Below, one piece after another: positions 54,635 to 64,000 of a DNA stretch of 64,000 nt. The notes beneath the pieces were generated by a model. It was given only the letters and a program-made list of their open reading frames with translations, was not told the DNA's origin and searched no databases. Location: positions 806,001-870,000 of the forward strand of contig NAJO01000005.1 of the NCBI GenBank assembly GCA_002077065.1. Reading direction: 5' to 3'. Made by a program: the position numbers and the translations under genes. Source of the DNA: Cryoendolithus antarcticus (taxonomy: Eukaryota > Ascomycota > Dothideomycetes > Cladosporiales > Cladosporiaceae). Numbering within the stretch: position 1 is the first letter of the stretch; each line of letters opens with the position of its first letter.

Positions 54635-57600
54635 TCAGTCGAAGACATCGGTAGCATACCTCTCCCCCTTCACTCTCTCAAACCACTCCTCAGCACTCTT
54701 CCGGTCCCCACTCTTACCCATCTTCACGGCTCCCCTCTCATACTGCTCCATGAAAATCTCCTTCACCCCTTCTCCGATACCGCGACTCCCACATGTATAG
54801 ACCTTCGCCCCCTGAGCCCACAGCTCTGTGAGCAGCTCCCCGTCAGCCCGAAGCGCATCGTCAACGTGCTTGTGTCCGTTACTGAGCTCAGGGGCTTGGG
54901 AGTAGGCATGATGGATCTGAACAGCACCAAGCTTCTCGAACCAGGTCATCTCCTCGGAGTACAGTGAATCTTTGGCAGGGTGGCGACAGCCGATGTAAAG
55001 ATGCGCAGGGGCGAGCTTACGACCAGCACCGATTTGTGCAGCCCGTTCCTGGATGAAGCCGCGGAAGGGAGCGAGACCGGTGCCAGCAGCGACCATGATG
55101 ATTGGCGTATTCTCGTTGTCGGTAGGGAGGTGGAAGGCTCCGGCTGACGGCTTCACAGCAACGTGTATGATATCTCCGGGCTTCAGCTGGGAGAGATAGT
55201 GGGAGGCGACGCCGATATAGCGACCCTCGCCGGAGTGGGAGGGTGAGTCGATGATGCTGTATGTGAGAGAAGCGACGCGGGGGTTCGCAAGTGGCGAAGA
55301 TGAGATGCTGTATTGGCGGACTCGCATTGTGATGAGGCTTGCGATGAAGGCCGCCAGTGGGAGTGGAACTGACGGGAAGCGCTCGAGGAGATCCAGTAGA
55401 GAAGTGCGCTTCTCCGTGATCTCAGATCCGAACTTGTCATCGGAAGCAAGTAACTCCAGTGAAGCTTTCGTATCTGCATCGGTCGCTGTAGCAATTAGTA
55501 GGGCTATGTTGCGTTTGGTCGCAGGCTGCGATAGTTCGAGGTATGCGCCGAACAGAGACTGGGCCGGGATAGGTCCCTTGGGTAGCGCAGTGCCAGTCTT
55601 GGAGGTGATAGTAAGCACGCTGTCCCATGCAAGCCCGAAACGTACGGCTACTCGGTGTACTGTTGCTTGCGGATTCAATGGCAGGATGGCTAGGTAGTCT
55701 CCGGCTCGGTAAGTAGCCTCGGAAGGCAGTTGTAACTCGATGTGTCTCCTTTCCGGTACACCAGGCTCTGTCAGTGTGCGGGCAGCAAGTACCTTTGCCT
55801 CAGAAACGTCCGCTCTGAGGTGAGAAGCCCGGCGACTCGAAACTTCGACATGTAGTGTCGTCAACGACACGGGAACGTCGTTGTCCCCTTCAGCCTCACC
55901 GCCAAACTGCTTTCTCATCGCCGGCCATAGAATGTTGTCTTCCCAGGTCTGGAACTCGCTCATCATGTCGCCCTTCTTCGCATCGGCACTACCCATCTTG
56001 CATATACGACTGCTACCATGCTGCGCCAGTAGGCGATCGATGGTCGTTGGGACTTTGTGAAATGTACTTGCCCAGTCCGAGTGGCCAGCAGCGAAAACAG
56101 CATGGGTTGAATCCTCGATCTTCTTGTCCTCGGCTAGGTTTGACAGCCAGTCGAAATAGTGACCAGCATTGTCAGTTGGCTGACCCTCATAGGATGCCGT
56201 AATGATCACCGTAGGTTGTTTAGTGGGCTCCTGCCGTGCCACCGAGTCAAGCGTGTTCACGGTAGCACGAAACCCATGCGCTGCGGCATCTGCTGCCAAA
56301 GTTTGTGCAAACGCTTCGCAGGTCCCGCTATTGCTGCCGTATAGCACGGTGATTGGAATGCCCTCGTCCTCGGCCAGCTTTGTCGTGACTTTAGCACTCT
56401 CGTGGGTTAGTGCACTACCACCGATAGCGCCGGAGAGTGCGTGCTCGACCTTAGTCGCATTCCAGCCTTCGCGGAGAGTCGCTCGCACAAAGAAGTCCTT
56501 TGGCTTGATGGTCAATGTACTCTTGAGTTGCAAGTCGTAGCTAGGATCGTCCAGACTGTAGTCGAAGAACTGTAGGCACGTTGCAACGACCAGCAGGGCC
56601 TCTTGCCATGCAAACGGCCGACCAATGCAGCCTCTAGCACCGTTACCGAACGGCTTCCACGCAGCCGCTGGGAGCTTGTTGAAGTTCTCATCAAGCATAC
56701 GCTCAGGCTTCCATTCGTCTGCATCTCCTCCATACACTGCTGGGTCCCGGTGCAGACAGTGCAAAGGTGTGATGATTGGCTCTCCAGAGGCGACATAGTA
56801 CTTGCCGCCAATGATCTCTCCATGTTCGCTGTTGGGAGTGACTGCGAAGGCTGGAGCCGTGGGCTGGAGCCTTAGCGTCTCCCGCAGCATAGCGGAGATC
56901 CACGGTAGCTTGTTGAGATCATCGAACTCGATGCTACGGCCGCCCAGCACCGAATCGACCTCTTTTCGGGCTTTGCGGTAAGCTTCGGGCGATTTGAGCA
57001 TGTAGTACCAGAGGAAGCTCTGTGGCATACGTCAGCTGGCATCCTAAGTTACGTACGTTCCTCCGAGATCATAAACGCTCCTGTGCTTAAACCCGTGTGC
57101 TCACATCAGTGAATTGTAATTCTGCTGTGACTGGGAGTGTTCCAGCTCAGCGTAAAGACACTGGTACCCAGTCTGCTCCCGCCCACTAGTGTTGGACGAC
57201 ACGTGTACTGTCACAGATAGGCGTGGAGAAGTACAGGAGCATTCGGATTTCTGGAGAAGCGGAGATTCGGAAGGACGCAATACATACCAATAGACCAGAG
57301 GTTGTCTCATGCCCTGCAATAAGGAACGTGATCATGTTACTCGTGATATTCTCTTCCGGCAGCATGGCGCCGGTCTTAGGATCCTTGCCATTCACCATGG
57401 CGTTCAATAAATCCTTGTTCTCTGGTTTCGGATGCTCACGGCGCTCTCTCACCAGATCCGTGGCGATCGATCGCATGAAGTCGATGCTTTTGAAGAATTC
57501 CGTGTCTTCCGCACTGAGTCAAATTAGCCACCATCACTTACGGCTCTTTCAAGGATCTCTAAATGGCTGTACCGATAGAAAGGCGCCATGAAGCCCGGGC

Positions 57601-58444
57601 GTCTGGCGCGGGAGCCGCCGATCTTGAGGAACGTCGTCATTGCATCGATGAATGGATGCATCTCCTCTGTATAAAAACTGTTGAATCGATAGTCCATGGC
57701 ACACAGGGCGAGAGTGTCCAGTGTCAGTCGGGTAAAGTCATCTGCGACTGGTATGCGGTACTGGCTTCCCATGCGCGCCCACTAGAGATGAAATCAGTCT
57801 ATGTGATCAGACCCGAAGTGTCATCGCGTTGCCGTACCTTCAAAGCAAGTTGGCTGGCAATATCCTTCATTGCATCGAACATGCCGTGCAGCGGTAGAGG
57901 CCCGAAGGCAGGTACAAGGACGCGGTGTGCGATCTCCCAGTTGGGCTCTTTGTGGAAAGCTGTGAAGAGCCCATCTTGAATACCATTTCTGAGCTCTTTG
58001 AGGCCACCAGCGACATCCTTGTGGAAGCGTTTCTCGTCACAGACCTCAGTGGCCAGAGCAACATTGTTGATGAACACTTTACGTGAGCCCAGGATGTTGA
58101 GGCTGTAGATCTCGCCTAAATCTGTGTCAGCGGGTAGCTCGAACGGATTATCCTTACTTTCCCGCTGTTCTGAAGCTGCGGTAAATTGTTCCCCTTGATG
58201 CAAAGCAATGTGGATGAGCTGCTTCAGAAGAGCACAAACACCCAAGACAGCCTCGAGCATCGTGCACCTGGTCGATTTGATCGCGAGGCTTTAAGGGCAT
58301 GCGGGTTCACTGACCATACTCTGCTGCCAGGTTCATGAAAGACTTTGTTGGCAGCTCCGGATCAATGCTCGAGACATTACCAACGAATGGCAGTCCCTTG
58401 GGCTGAGGTATCGGGACAGTGTCCCGCTTGTCGATCGTAGCCAT
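54635..58444 (-). CDS. CYP505 self-sufficient P450-reductase fusion (fatty-acid subterminal hydroxylase)
   Basis: Five exons (58444-58315, 58115-57838, 57781-57573, 57513-57288, 57019-54635) with introns of 199, 56, 59 and 268 nt give 1,075 residues, like P450foxy (1,066). The P450 part starts IPQPKGLPFVGNV and has AGHETTSG, the ExxR helix MLRETLRL, and heme loop FGNGARGCIG. It is followed by a flavodoxin domain (LYGSNSGTCEAFAQ), FAD site RQYSISSSP and NADPH-binding blocks (AAGTGLAPFRGF, YTCGSRGIGEGV). Such enzymes hydroxylate fatty acids at omega-1 to omega-3 with NADPH alone. The third intron (59 nt) was chosen because it alone restores frame and the FYRAEDTEFF junction. Confidence 0.95.
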
Positions 58445-59442
58445 GGAAGTGATGAAACGTTCGAGATGTCAAAGCAGTAGGATCGAGACAAGTCAGAAAA
58501 GTCCAGTCGCTTCAGAGGTTGCAATGAAGAAGGGATTAAGGGAGCTTCCTCGAGCTTAGTGGTGAGCTGACTGCTCGACAGGGAAGTCTGCTGTGGAACG
58601 GATCGAGATGGTAATGAATGGAACGGGGACATGCTCCGCCACCTACATATTATGGCGAGGGTATATATTATCGAGCGGTGTCGACACACTTCATGGCACC
58701 GGTCGTTGGAGTGGCCGCGTAAGTGCAAGCGAAGCAGGAGTGAAACCCATCAGCGGCGAAGATGATCGCTTGAGTCCTCGAGATACGGCCGAGGTGGAGT
58801 TGTGCATGCACAAATGGGCCATTGACTGCACAACATCGCTGAGTTCGGTCTTCACATCGGAATGAATAATTCGTAGTCAGCGACGTGCAGTCTAAAGAAT
58901 AGTAACGACTCGGCCTTTGACATGTGCTTGCTTGTGACGAAAGGTCCGCCGCTCTACCAAGGTACCTCCAGTATCTCGGCAGCGCTTGAGCAGCCATCTC
59001 CAACATGTCATTTGACAAGGTCACTTGGTGGGCACATCCCACACACGTGTAGTCATTCCGAGCAGTCATTCGGCGGTCTTTGAACGAGCCGAGCCCTAAG
59101 GAAAGAATGTGGACCATCACGGTGTCTTTGTGGTCAGGTCGCGTGCCCTTGTCGTGGCATAGCAGGGCCGATTCATAGACAGGTTCATATTAGTATTCGG
59201 TTCTCGCTATACTTATGTAGCGTTTTGCGCACTCCAATCGCTTGTTCTCCTTGACTGGAGTTCCTCGGGATACTGGACTGGGCTTGTCGGGAGCTCAGGC
59301 CTATTCGGCATCAACAGAGCAATACTGAGCTCGAGAATTCCCCCTCTGCCTTAACAGACACCACAGCCTCTGGTTCGGGGCGCGCGACGCGCTGGAGGCG
59401 TCGTGGACTCCTTCGTCGACGAGCATGTCCCCGTGAAGAGAG
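58445..59442. promoter_or_regulatory. Divergent promoter of CYP505 and endopolyphosphatase
   Basis: This 998 bp lies between the two ATGs. CCGAGG, the reported core of FarA-type binding sites, occurs at 58789-58794, 345 bp upstream of the CYP505 ATG, and its complement CCTCGG at 59263-59268. Two matches are only slightly more than chance. A hexamer TATATT at 58662-58667 (AATATA on the CYP505 strand), about 220 bp upstream of CYP505, could be a TATA element. Confidence 0.4.
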
Positions 59443-61440
59443 ATGCAGCCTCTCGTACTTTGGGTTGCCGCGCTGGTTGCAGCAGCAAGTGCTGTGAGCG
59501 TCCCGAGCACGCAGATACCTGTCGTAGATCTCCCGGTAGGTCCTACGAAGCATCGTAAACTGCATGGGCGTTTCCTTCACATAACGGACATACATCCCGA
59601 TAGCTTCTATCAGGTATACTCATCCACCGCTGAAGATGCTGCATGCCACCGCGGGACAGGCCCAGCGGGTCTATATGGCGCTGAAACAAGCGAATGTGAC
59701 AGTCCGTTTGCCTTGGTGAACCAGACTTTCAGCTGGATCGAGAAAGAGTTCAGGAACAACATCGACTTCATCGTCTGGACCGGGGATTCGGCCAGACATG
59801 ACAATGATGAGCAGCATCCTCGTTCAGTCGCGCAGGTGGCAGGGCTCAACGAGTTCCTTGTGCAGAAGATGTACGAGAGCTTCGGGAAGAGGAACGGAGA
59901 TGGGGAGGACGAGGATCCGAATAATGACTATGTGATCCCCATCATACCAACGCTCGGCAACAACGATGTGCTACCGCACAACATCATGCAGAGAGGACCA
60001 AACCAATGGACTCGGGCGTACACCCGCATGTGGCGCCAATTCATCCCGGAAGCGCAGACACACTCCTTCGAACAAGGTGGCTGGTTCTATGTCGAGGCGA
60101 TCCCGGGCAGGCTTGCCGTGTTCAGTCTCAATACGCTCTACTTCTTCACTTCCAATGCAGCAGTCGACGGCTGTGCTGCAAGGTCGGAGCCTGGCTACAG
60201 GCAGATGGAATGGCTTCGCATACAGCTGCAGTTTATGCGTGATCGCGGCATGAAAGCTATCTTGATCGGCCACGTACCACCAGCGCGGACTGACGCGAAG
60301 ACGCAGTGGGATGAGACATGCTGGCAGAAGTACACGCTGTGGATGCAGCAATACCGAGACGTGGTCATTGCGGGTCTATGGGGACATATGAACTACGATC
60401 ATTTCTTCTTGCAAGACTTCAAGGCGATCGACAAGGACACACTGGACGGGCGGATGCGGACTGATAGCATTGAGGGTCAAGAAAACGACGTACATACGGC
60501 AGTATCTGGAGAGTACTTCATCGATCTTCGTGAGCAGTGGGCGAAACTTCCGAAGCCGCCGGAGAAGAGCGCGTCAGGCAAGGGGAAGAAGAAAGGTGGG
60601 AAGAAGAACAAGAAAGACAGAGACAAGCAAAGGCAGCGACATAAAAAGTACCTCGAGAGGATCGGAGGTGTCTGGGCGGAGAAATATGCAGTCAGCTTCG
60701 CCAGCGCGAGCGTAGTGCCGAACTTGCTGCCTGTCGTCAGAGTCTTTGAGTACAACACCAGCGGGCTGGACAGTGTATTGAGTGGCCCGGGATCTGACAC
60801 TGTGGCTGACATGGACTTGGAGGATGACGACGGCGGGATGGACGCATTCCGACGAAAGAAGCCGAAGTCTCAGAAGTTCACCGTGCCAGATCCACCGTCA
60901 AAGTCGGCACCACCAGGACCCGCATACTCTGCACAGTCCCTGTCGCTTCTCGGCTACACTCAATACCTCGCCAACATCACCCATATCAACAATGATTTCA
61001 TAGGTGACAATGCGACTCACTCAGCAGACCTCGAGCTGGATGCTCAGAAGTGGAAAGAGGGCAAGCATAAAGGCCGCAAACCACGCAACAAAGACCAGAA
61101 GCCGAGGCCGAAGGAGTTCAAGTATGAGGTGCACTACAACACACGCAATGACAGTGTCTACCATCTGAAGGACTTGACTATGCCGCACATGCTTGATCTG
61201 GCGCGACGAATTGGTGCTTTCGTGCCTCAAGAGTCGATCAAGGACGGCCTCACGGATGACGAGAACTTGTCGCTTGGCAGCTTGAAGAAGGGCAGGAAAG
61301 ACAGGAAGAAGAAAGAGAAGAAGCACCGCAAGCACAAGCATAAGTACGGGAAGCGGAACGAAGCTTGGTACACGTTCATTCGGCGAGCGTTCGTTGAGAC
61401 TATGGACGAGGAGGACATTGAGCAGAATTTTGGGCATTGA
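59443..61440 (+). CDS. ppn1: Vacuolar endopolyphosphatase
   Basis: This is a 665-residue single exon. The N terminus (residues 1-18) is a signal peptide or signal anchor. The metallophosphatase signatures are LHITDIHPDSFY, VWTGDSARHDND, PTLGNNDVLPHN, IGHVPPA and GLWGHMNYDHFF; the family uses GNND where other members have GNHE. A Lys-rich insertion (about 380-405) and a basic C-terminal region ending WYTFIRRAFVETMDEED match fungal Ppn1. The enzyme cuts long-chain polyphosphate inside the vacuole to shorter chains. Divergent from CYP505. Assignment is firm. Confidence 0.95.
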   Translation: MQPLVLWVAALVAAASAVSVPSTQIPVVDLPVGPTKHRKLHGRFLHITDIHPDSFYQVYSSTAEDAACHRGTGPAGLYGAETSECDSPFALVNQTFSWIEKEFRNNIDFIVWTGDSARHDNDEQHPRSVAQVAGLNEFLVQKMYESFGKRNGDGEDEDPNNDYVIPIIPTLGNNDVLPHNIMQRGPNQWTRAYTRMWRQFIPEAQTHSFEQGGWFYVEAIPGRLAVFSLNTLYFFTSNAAVDGCAARSEPGYRQMEWLRIQLQFMRDRGMKAILIGHVPPARTDAKTQWDETCWQKYTLWMQQYRDVVIAGLWGHMNYDHFFLQDFKAIDKDTLDGRMRTDSIEGQENDVHTAVSGEYFIDLREQWAKLPKPPEKSASGKGKKKGGKKNKKDRDKQRQRHKKYLERIGGVWAEKYAVSFASASVVPNLLPVVRVFEYNTSGLDSVLSGPGSDTVADMDLEDDDGGMDAFRRKKPKSQKFTVPDPPSKSAPPGPAYSAQSLSLLGYTQYLANITHINNDFIGDNATHSADLELDAQKWKEGKHKGRKPRNKDQKPRPKEFKYEVHYNTRNDSVYHLKDLTMPHMLDLARRIGAFVPQESIKDGLTDDENLSLGSLKKGRKDRKKKEKKHRKHKHKYGKRNEAWYTFIRRAFVETMDEEDIEQNFGH

Positions 61441-61750
61441 AAGCAAGGGCCACTCGATCCTGTTAAGCCGACAGCAGATGCAGAATTCTATGCATCACGC
61501 TTACTCCATCACAATGGATGAGCACCTGTCTCAGTGAGGTGGTAATTGCGAGTTGCAGCCACAGCTGACGCGACAGGAGCACTGGAGTCGTCGAATGCCT
61601 CGGATTCGAAAGCACGTCCACGCATACGAGTGCACTTCGTTTTGTCTCTCTGAATCACGCCTCGATCTCCACGACTTGTCATGCTACCATCATATATTGC
61701 TACCTATTCTCAGCCTTTAGAGCAGTCTTAGCTGGCGCCCTCGTCATTGA
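61441..61750. other. Spacer downstream of endopolyphosphatase
   Basis: This 310 bp has no gene or repeat that I can support. Confidence 0.45.
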
Positions 61751-62632
61751 ATGCCTCCTCGCTGCGATGGCACAGGCAGCCGCCTCCTGCGCAAGCGCCG
61801 TCAGCTCAACGACGAGCACTTCGCCACGCGCCCACTGGACTGCGTTTCGGAGTCTCGAAAGTCGCGCACGGCACGCGAATTTGCCAAAGTGCTAGCAAGG
61901 GTGCTTGACGCGATGTTCGCGAGATACAAACGGGAAGCAGGGTGCCTTGGTGCCGATTCCGGCGACGACGACAAGAAGTCACAAGTAAGGCAGTGCAAGA
62001 AGTGTGAAAAGTACACTTGCAATGTTTGTCGACCAGGCCGCAGCTATGCGAGTCAATACTGGTACTGATGGCGCATTAGGCTTGCATCTTTCACGGTGAC
62101 TTCCGCATAGTATCGACACGCCCCCTGATCTTCGCAGACCAGGTTCCACAGCCTAGCGTGTCCAGCGGTCCCGATCATACTCCATACTTGCCCACGACCT
62201 TGCACGAGACCCTTTACAGCCGCCTCCGTGCACACGAGACGCCTTATTCTGAAGCTCTCTTGATTGACTACGCCATCCGCGCCCGGGTTTACTGCTCAGA
62301 CGCATGCTCCGGCCGCAGGATGCGTCAAGATCTGCAACTGTGCTCGAAAGGATGCTGCGCTGTTGTCACGACAGCATTAGATGTGCCTCGTGTGCGCGGA
62401 GGAGCATATTGACAAATTGGTCGCAAAACTAGAGGGCGAGGATGAATATGAGTGTAGAGCGGCAGGGTGTGACAACCGAATTGACGCGATGGCAATCGGG
62501 AGCGCCTTGGGAATCTATAGCTGGTGTGAGGGGACATTCGATCAGAAGAGAGCGGAGGACGCAAAGAAAGCTTTGGAGAATGGGATCGAGCTCGAAAGAG
62601 TGAGAAGGGATTCGATCAGCGATGGGGAGTGA
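61751..62632 (+). CDS. Tentative small Cys-containing orphan gene
   Basis: A three-exon model (61751-61984, 62080-62286, 62381-62632) gives 230 residues starting MPPRCDGTGS. Intron 1 (95 nt, GTAAGG, branch TACTGAT, acceptor ATTAG) is good. Intron 2 (94 nt) is only the best frame-compatible choice. The exons read sensibly: a basic helical start, then ACIFHGDFRIVSTRPLIFAD, then CLVCAEEHIDKLVAKLEGED and a charged C-terminal helix. Alternative reading of intron 1 as exon gives a CKKC..CNVC Cys cluster, so a RING- or IBR-like protein is possible. No family is recognised. Confidence 0.35.
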
Positions 62633-63067
62633 TGCACAGTGTCGACGAGGTTTCATGAACAGTTCGTTCTCGGTGCTCATGTAGTATCGATCATTCAATT
62701 CGCACACGCTCGACGGTGGCTGCTTTCATTCGACGGGTGCATTCCTGTGTCCTGCATGTGGTTGACGCCAACGCGCCATATTCTCACCGTGCGAGCACAG
62801 CCTTGGAGGACTCGCGCGGTGCCACATCGTGACTAGGTCTCAATTGTTGTCGGATTAGCTCCCTTCGCCGGCAGAACAGGAGGATATTCGTCCCATAGCT
62901 GTGTCGACACTGTCCGTGCACCTGTGCTGGCACAAACTGAGGCCTAGATGAAGCGCAGGTGTCCACAAGCGATAGGCGAATGGCCAAAACCGCACCCATC
63001 AACTACTCGACGCAGCCTTCAAGTTGTAGGTTGCTGTGCGGCTCTGGGGTTCTGTCACCGCGCTGAT
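62633..63067. other. Convergent spacer
   Basis: This 435 bp lies between the tentative orphan and the minus-strand regulator-like gene. Nothing is supported in it. Confidence 0.45.
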
Positions 63068-64000
63068 TTACTCAGGCTGCAAAATGATCGTCTCCTGCTC
63101 GATCGTCCACTCACCCTGCAGCCCATCCGGCTTACTGAAGTACGTGAGCTGATGCATATGCGGATTGATCCCACTGCCCATATCGAAGAAGGCATTGTGG
63201 ATCCTCGCACTCTCTCCGGGCCACTCGGTCCCGTCAGTAACATCCAGCCCAGCTTCCTCACGCTGCATAATGCGTTCGGCCACAGCAGCAGATGAATTCG
63301 AGTCCCATAGGCCCTCGCGCCTGAAGCTCGAGCGGAGCACTGCTATAGCACGACGACGGACTAGGGGGTGACGGCATTTCGTCGCGATGAGGTATATGTG
63401 AGGCACGAATTCCATGTCGAAAACGAATGTCGAGTAATGCGTTTTCTCGGCTAAAGCGGCGAGCTGGAGTGTCTCTCCCAGAGACACTGCACGCTCGAAA
63501 TCGTCAAGGTAAAGGTCGGTGGACGATTCGGAGATCGCATCAGATCGTGCTAGCCAGGTGATTGTGGTGATGTAGTGTATCTCGAGGATGTGAGTTGAGC
63601 GCTGCTCTGCCGGCAAGAAGCACTTCGTCATCGAAAGAGAGTCGAATGCCGACTTCCACGAGCTCAGGCAAGCCAGGAGACTGTGCTGCCTTGCAAGATC
63701 TTCATCTGTCACATCGCCTTCGTATCTTCTGACACGTAAGCTACGGATATGTCGCATCGAAAGATTCATTAGATGGACCAAGCTATCTCTCGCCGCTAAA
63801 AGGGTCTCGAACGTTTCGGGCACTACTGCCATCGCCTCGACTGTAGGTGAGGTCAGTTCGATCAGTTACTAGACTGTCAGTGTGCACTATCTATACTTAC
63901 AAGGATACTCCCACTGTGACTCTTGGCCAGTCAACATCGCTAGGAGCTCCAACCGGTAAAAGAAGGGCATGACCTGCTTTCGAGTCGAGCGCATTTGATT
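63068..64000 (-). CDS. C-terminal part of a probable fungal C6-type regulator (5' end outside window)
   Basis: Two partial exons, from the window end to 63901 and 63840-63068, join over a 60-nt intron (GTAAGT..TACAG). They give about 290 C-terminal residues. The joined segment SQWEYPFEAMAVVPETF followed by ETLLAARDSLVHLMN resembles the region after the middle domain of many fungal Zn2Cys6 proteins. It continues with helical repeats (LLACLSSWKSAFDSL, ILEIHYITTITWLARS) and VRRRAIAVLRSSFRREGLWDS. No DNA-binding domain is inside the window, so the class is inferred from this C-terminal architecture alone. The stop is at 63068-63070. Confidence 0.6.

Noticed and set aside
57514..57541. A 28-nt intron in CYP505 using the strong GTAAGT donor
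   Set aside because: Too short to splice and it leaves the next exon out of frame. The upstream GTACAG donor gives 59 nt, the right frame and a GCTAAT branch site.

Overview
This window is a piece of nuclear genome from a filamentous ascomycete (Pezizomycotina). The evidence is its short introns (mostly 48-95 nt, GT..AG with RCTRAY branch sites), single-copy eukaryotic genes (VPS26, SNF5, SLD3, prefoldin 1) and typically fungal families (RTA1, DUF3176, 2EXR, FarA/CTF1, CYP504, CYP505, AA11). A Dothideomycete is my guess, not something the sequence proves. There are about 27 genes. No plasmid, prokaryotic operon, CRISPR array or intact transposon is visible. All exon joins below were deduced by eye from splice signals, frame and family conservation.

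Layout. 1-6.4 kb is an aromatic-acid catabolism group: the end of a homocysteine S-methyltransferase, then homogentisate dioxygenase and fumarylacetoacetase read divergently, then a CYP504-type P450 that can supply homogentisate from phenylacetates. 6.4-7.5 kb carries three diverged copies of a tRNA-like repeat. VPS26 follows at 7.8 kb. 9.7-17.6 kb is the most unusual part: a two-gene module present twice in the same arrangement. Each copy has a Ser/Pro-rich orphan protein of about 238 residues on the minus strand, and a three-finger C2H2 protein on the plus strand with a phase-2 intron at the same place. 18.8-25.5 kb holds an SNF5/SFH1 subunit, an RTA1-like membrane protein and a DUF3176 gene broken by a stop and a frameshift. 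26-30.6 kb holds an AA11 lytic polysaccharide monooxygenase and a FarA/CTF1-type fatty-acid regulator.

32.8-46.2 kb is core biology mixed with accessory genes: an Ssk2/SskB MAPKKK, SLD3, a tandem pair of 2EXR proteins, an alkaline ceramidase with a GC-AG intron, prefoldin 1, a secreted Yellow/MRJP-like protein and a conserved-looking orphan. 46.9-53.1 kb encodes a giant disordered protein (about 1,780-1,940 residues) with at least 17 Trp-plus-Lys units and six short D(E)AP motifs. 54.6-63.8 kb contains a CYP505 P450-reductase fusion, an endopolyphosphatase, a tentative small orphan gene, and the 3' part of a gene resembling the non-DNA-binding part of a fungal C6 regulator.

How the genes relate. 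The homogentisate group is the only clear metabolic cluster. FarA-type regulator and CYP505 fatty-acid hydroxylase are functionally related but lie 24 kb apart. The duplicated zinc-finger/orphan module and the giant repeat protein are the best candidates for undescribed biology.
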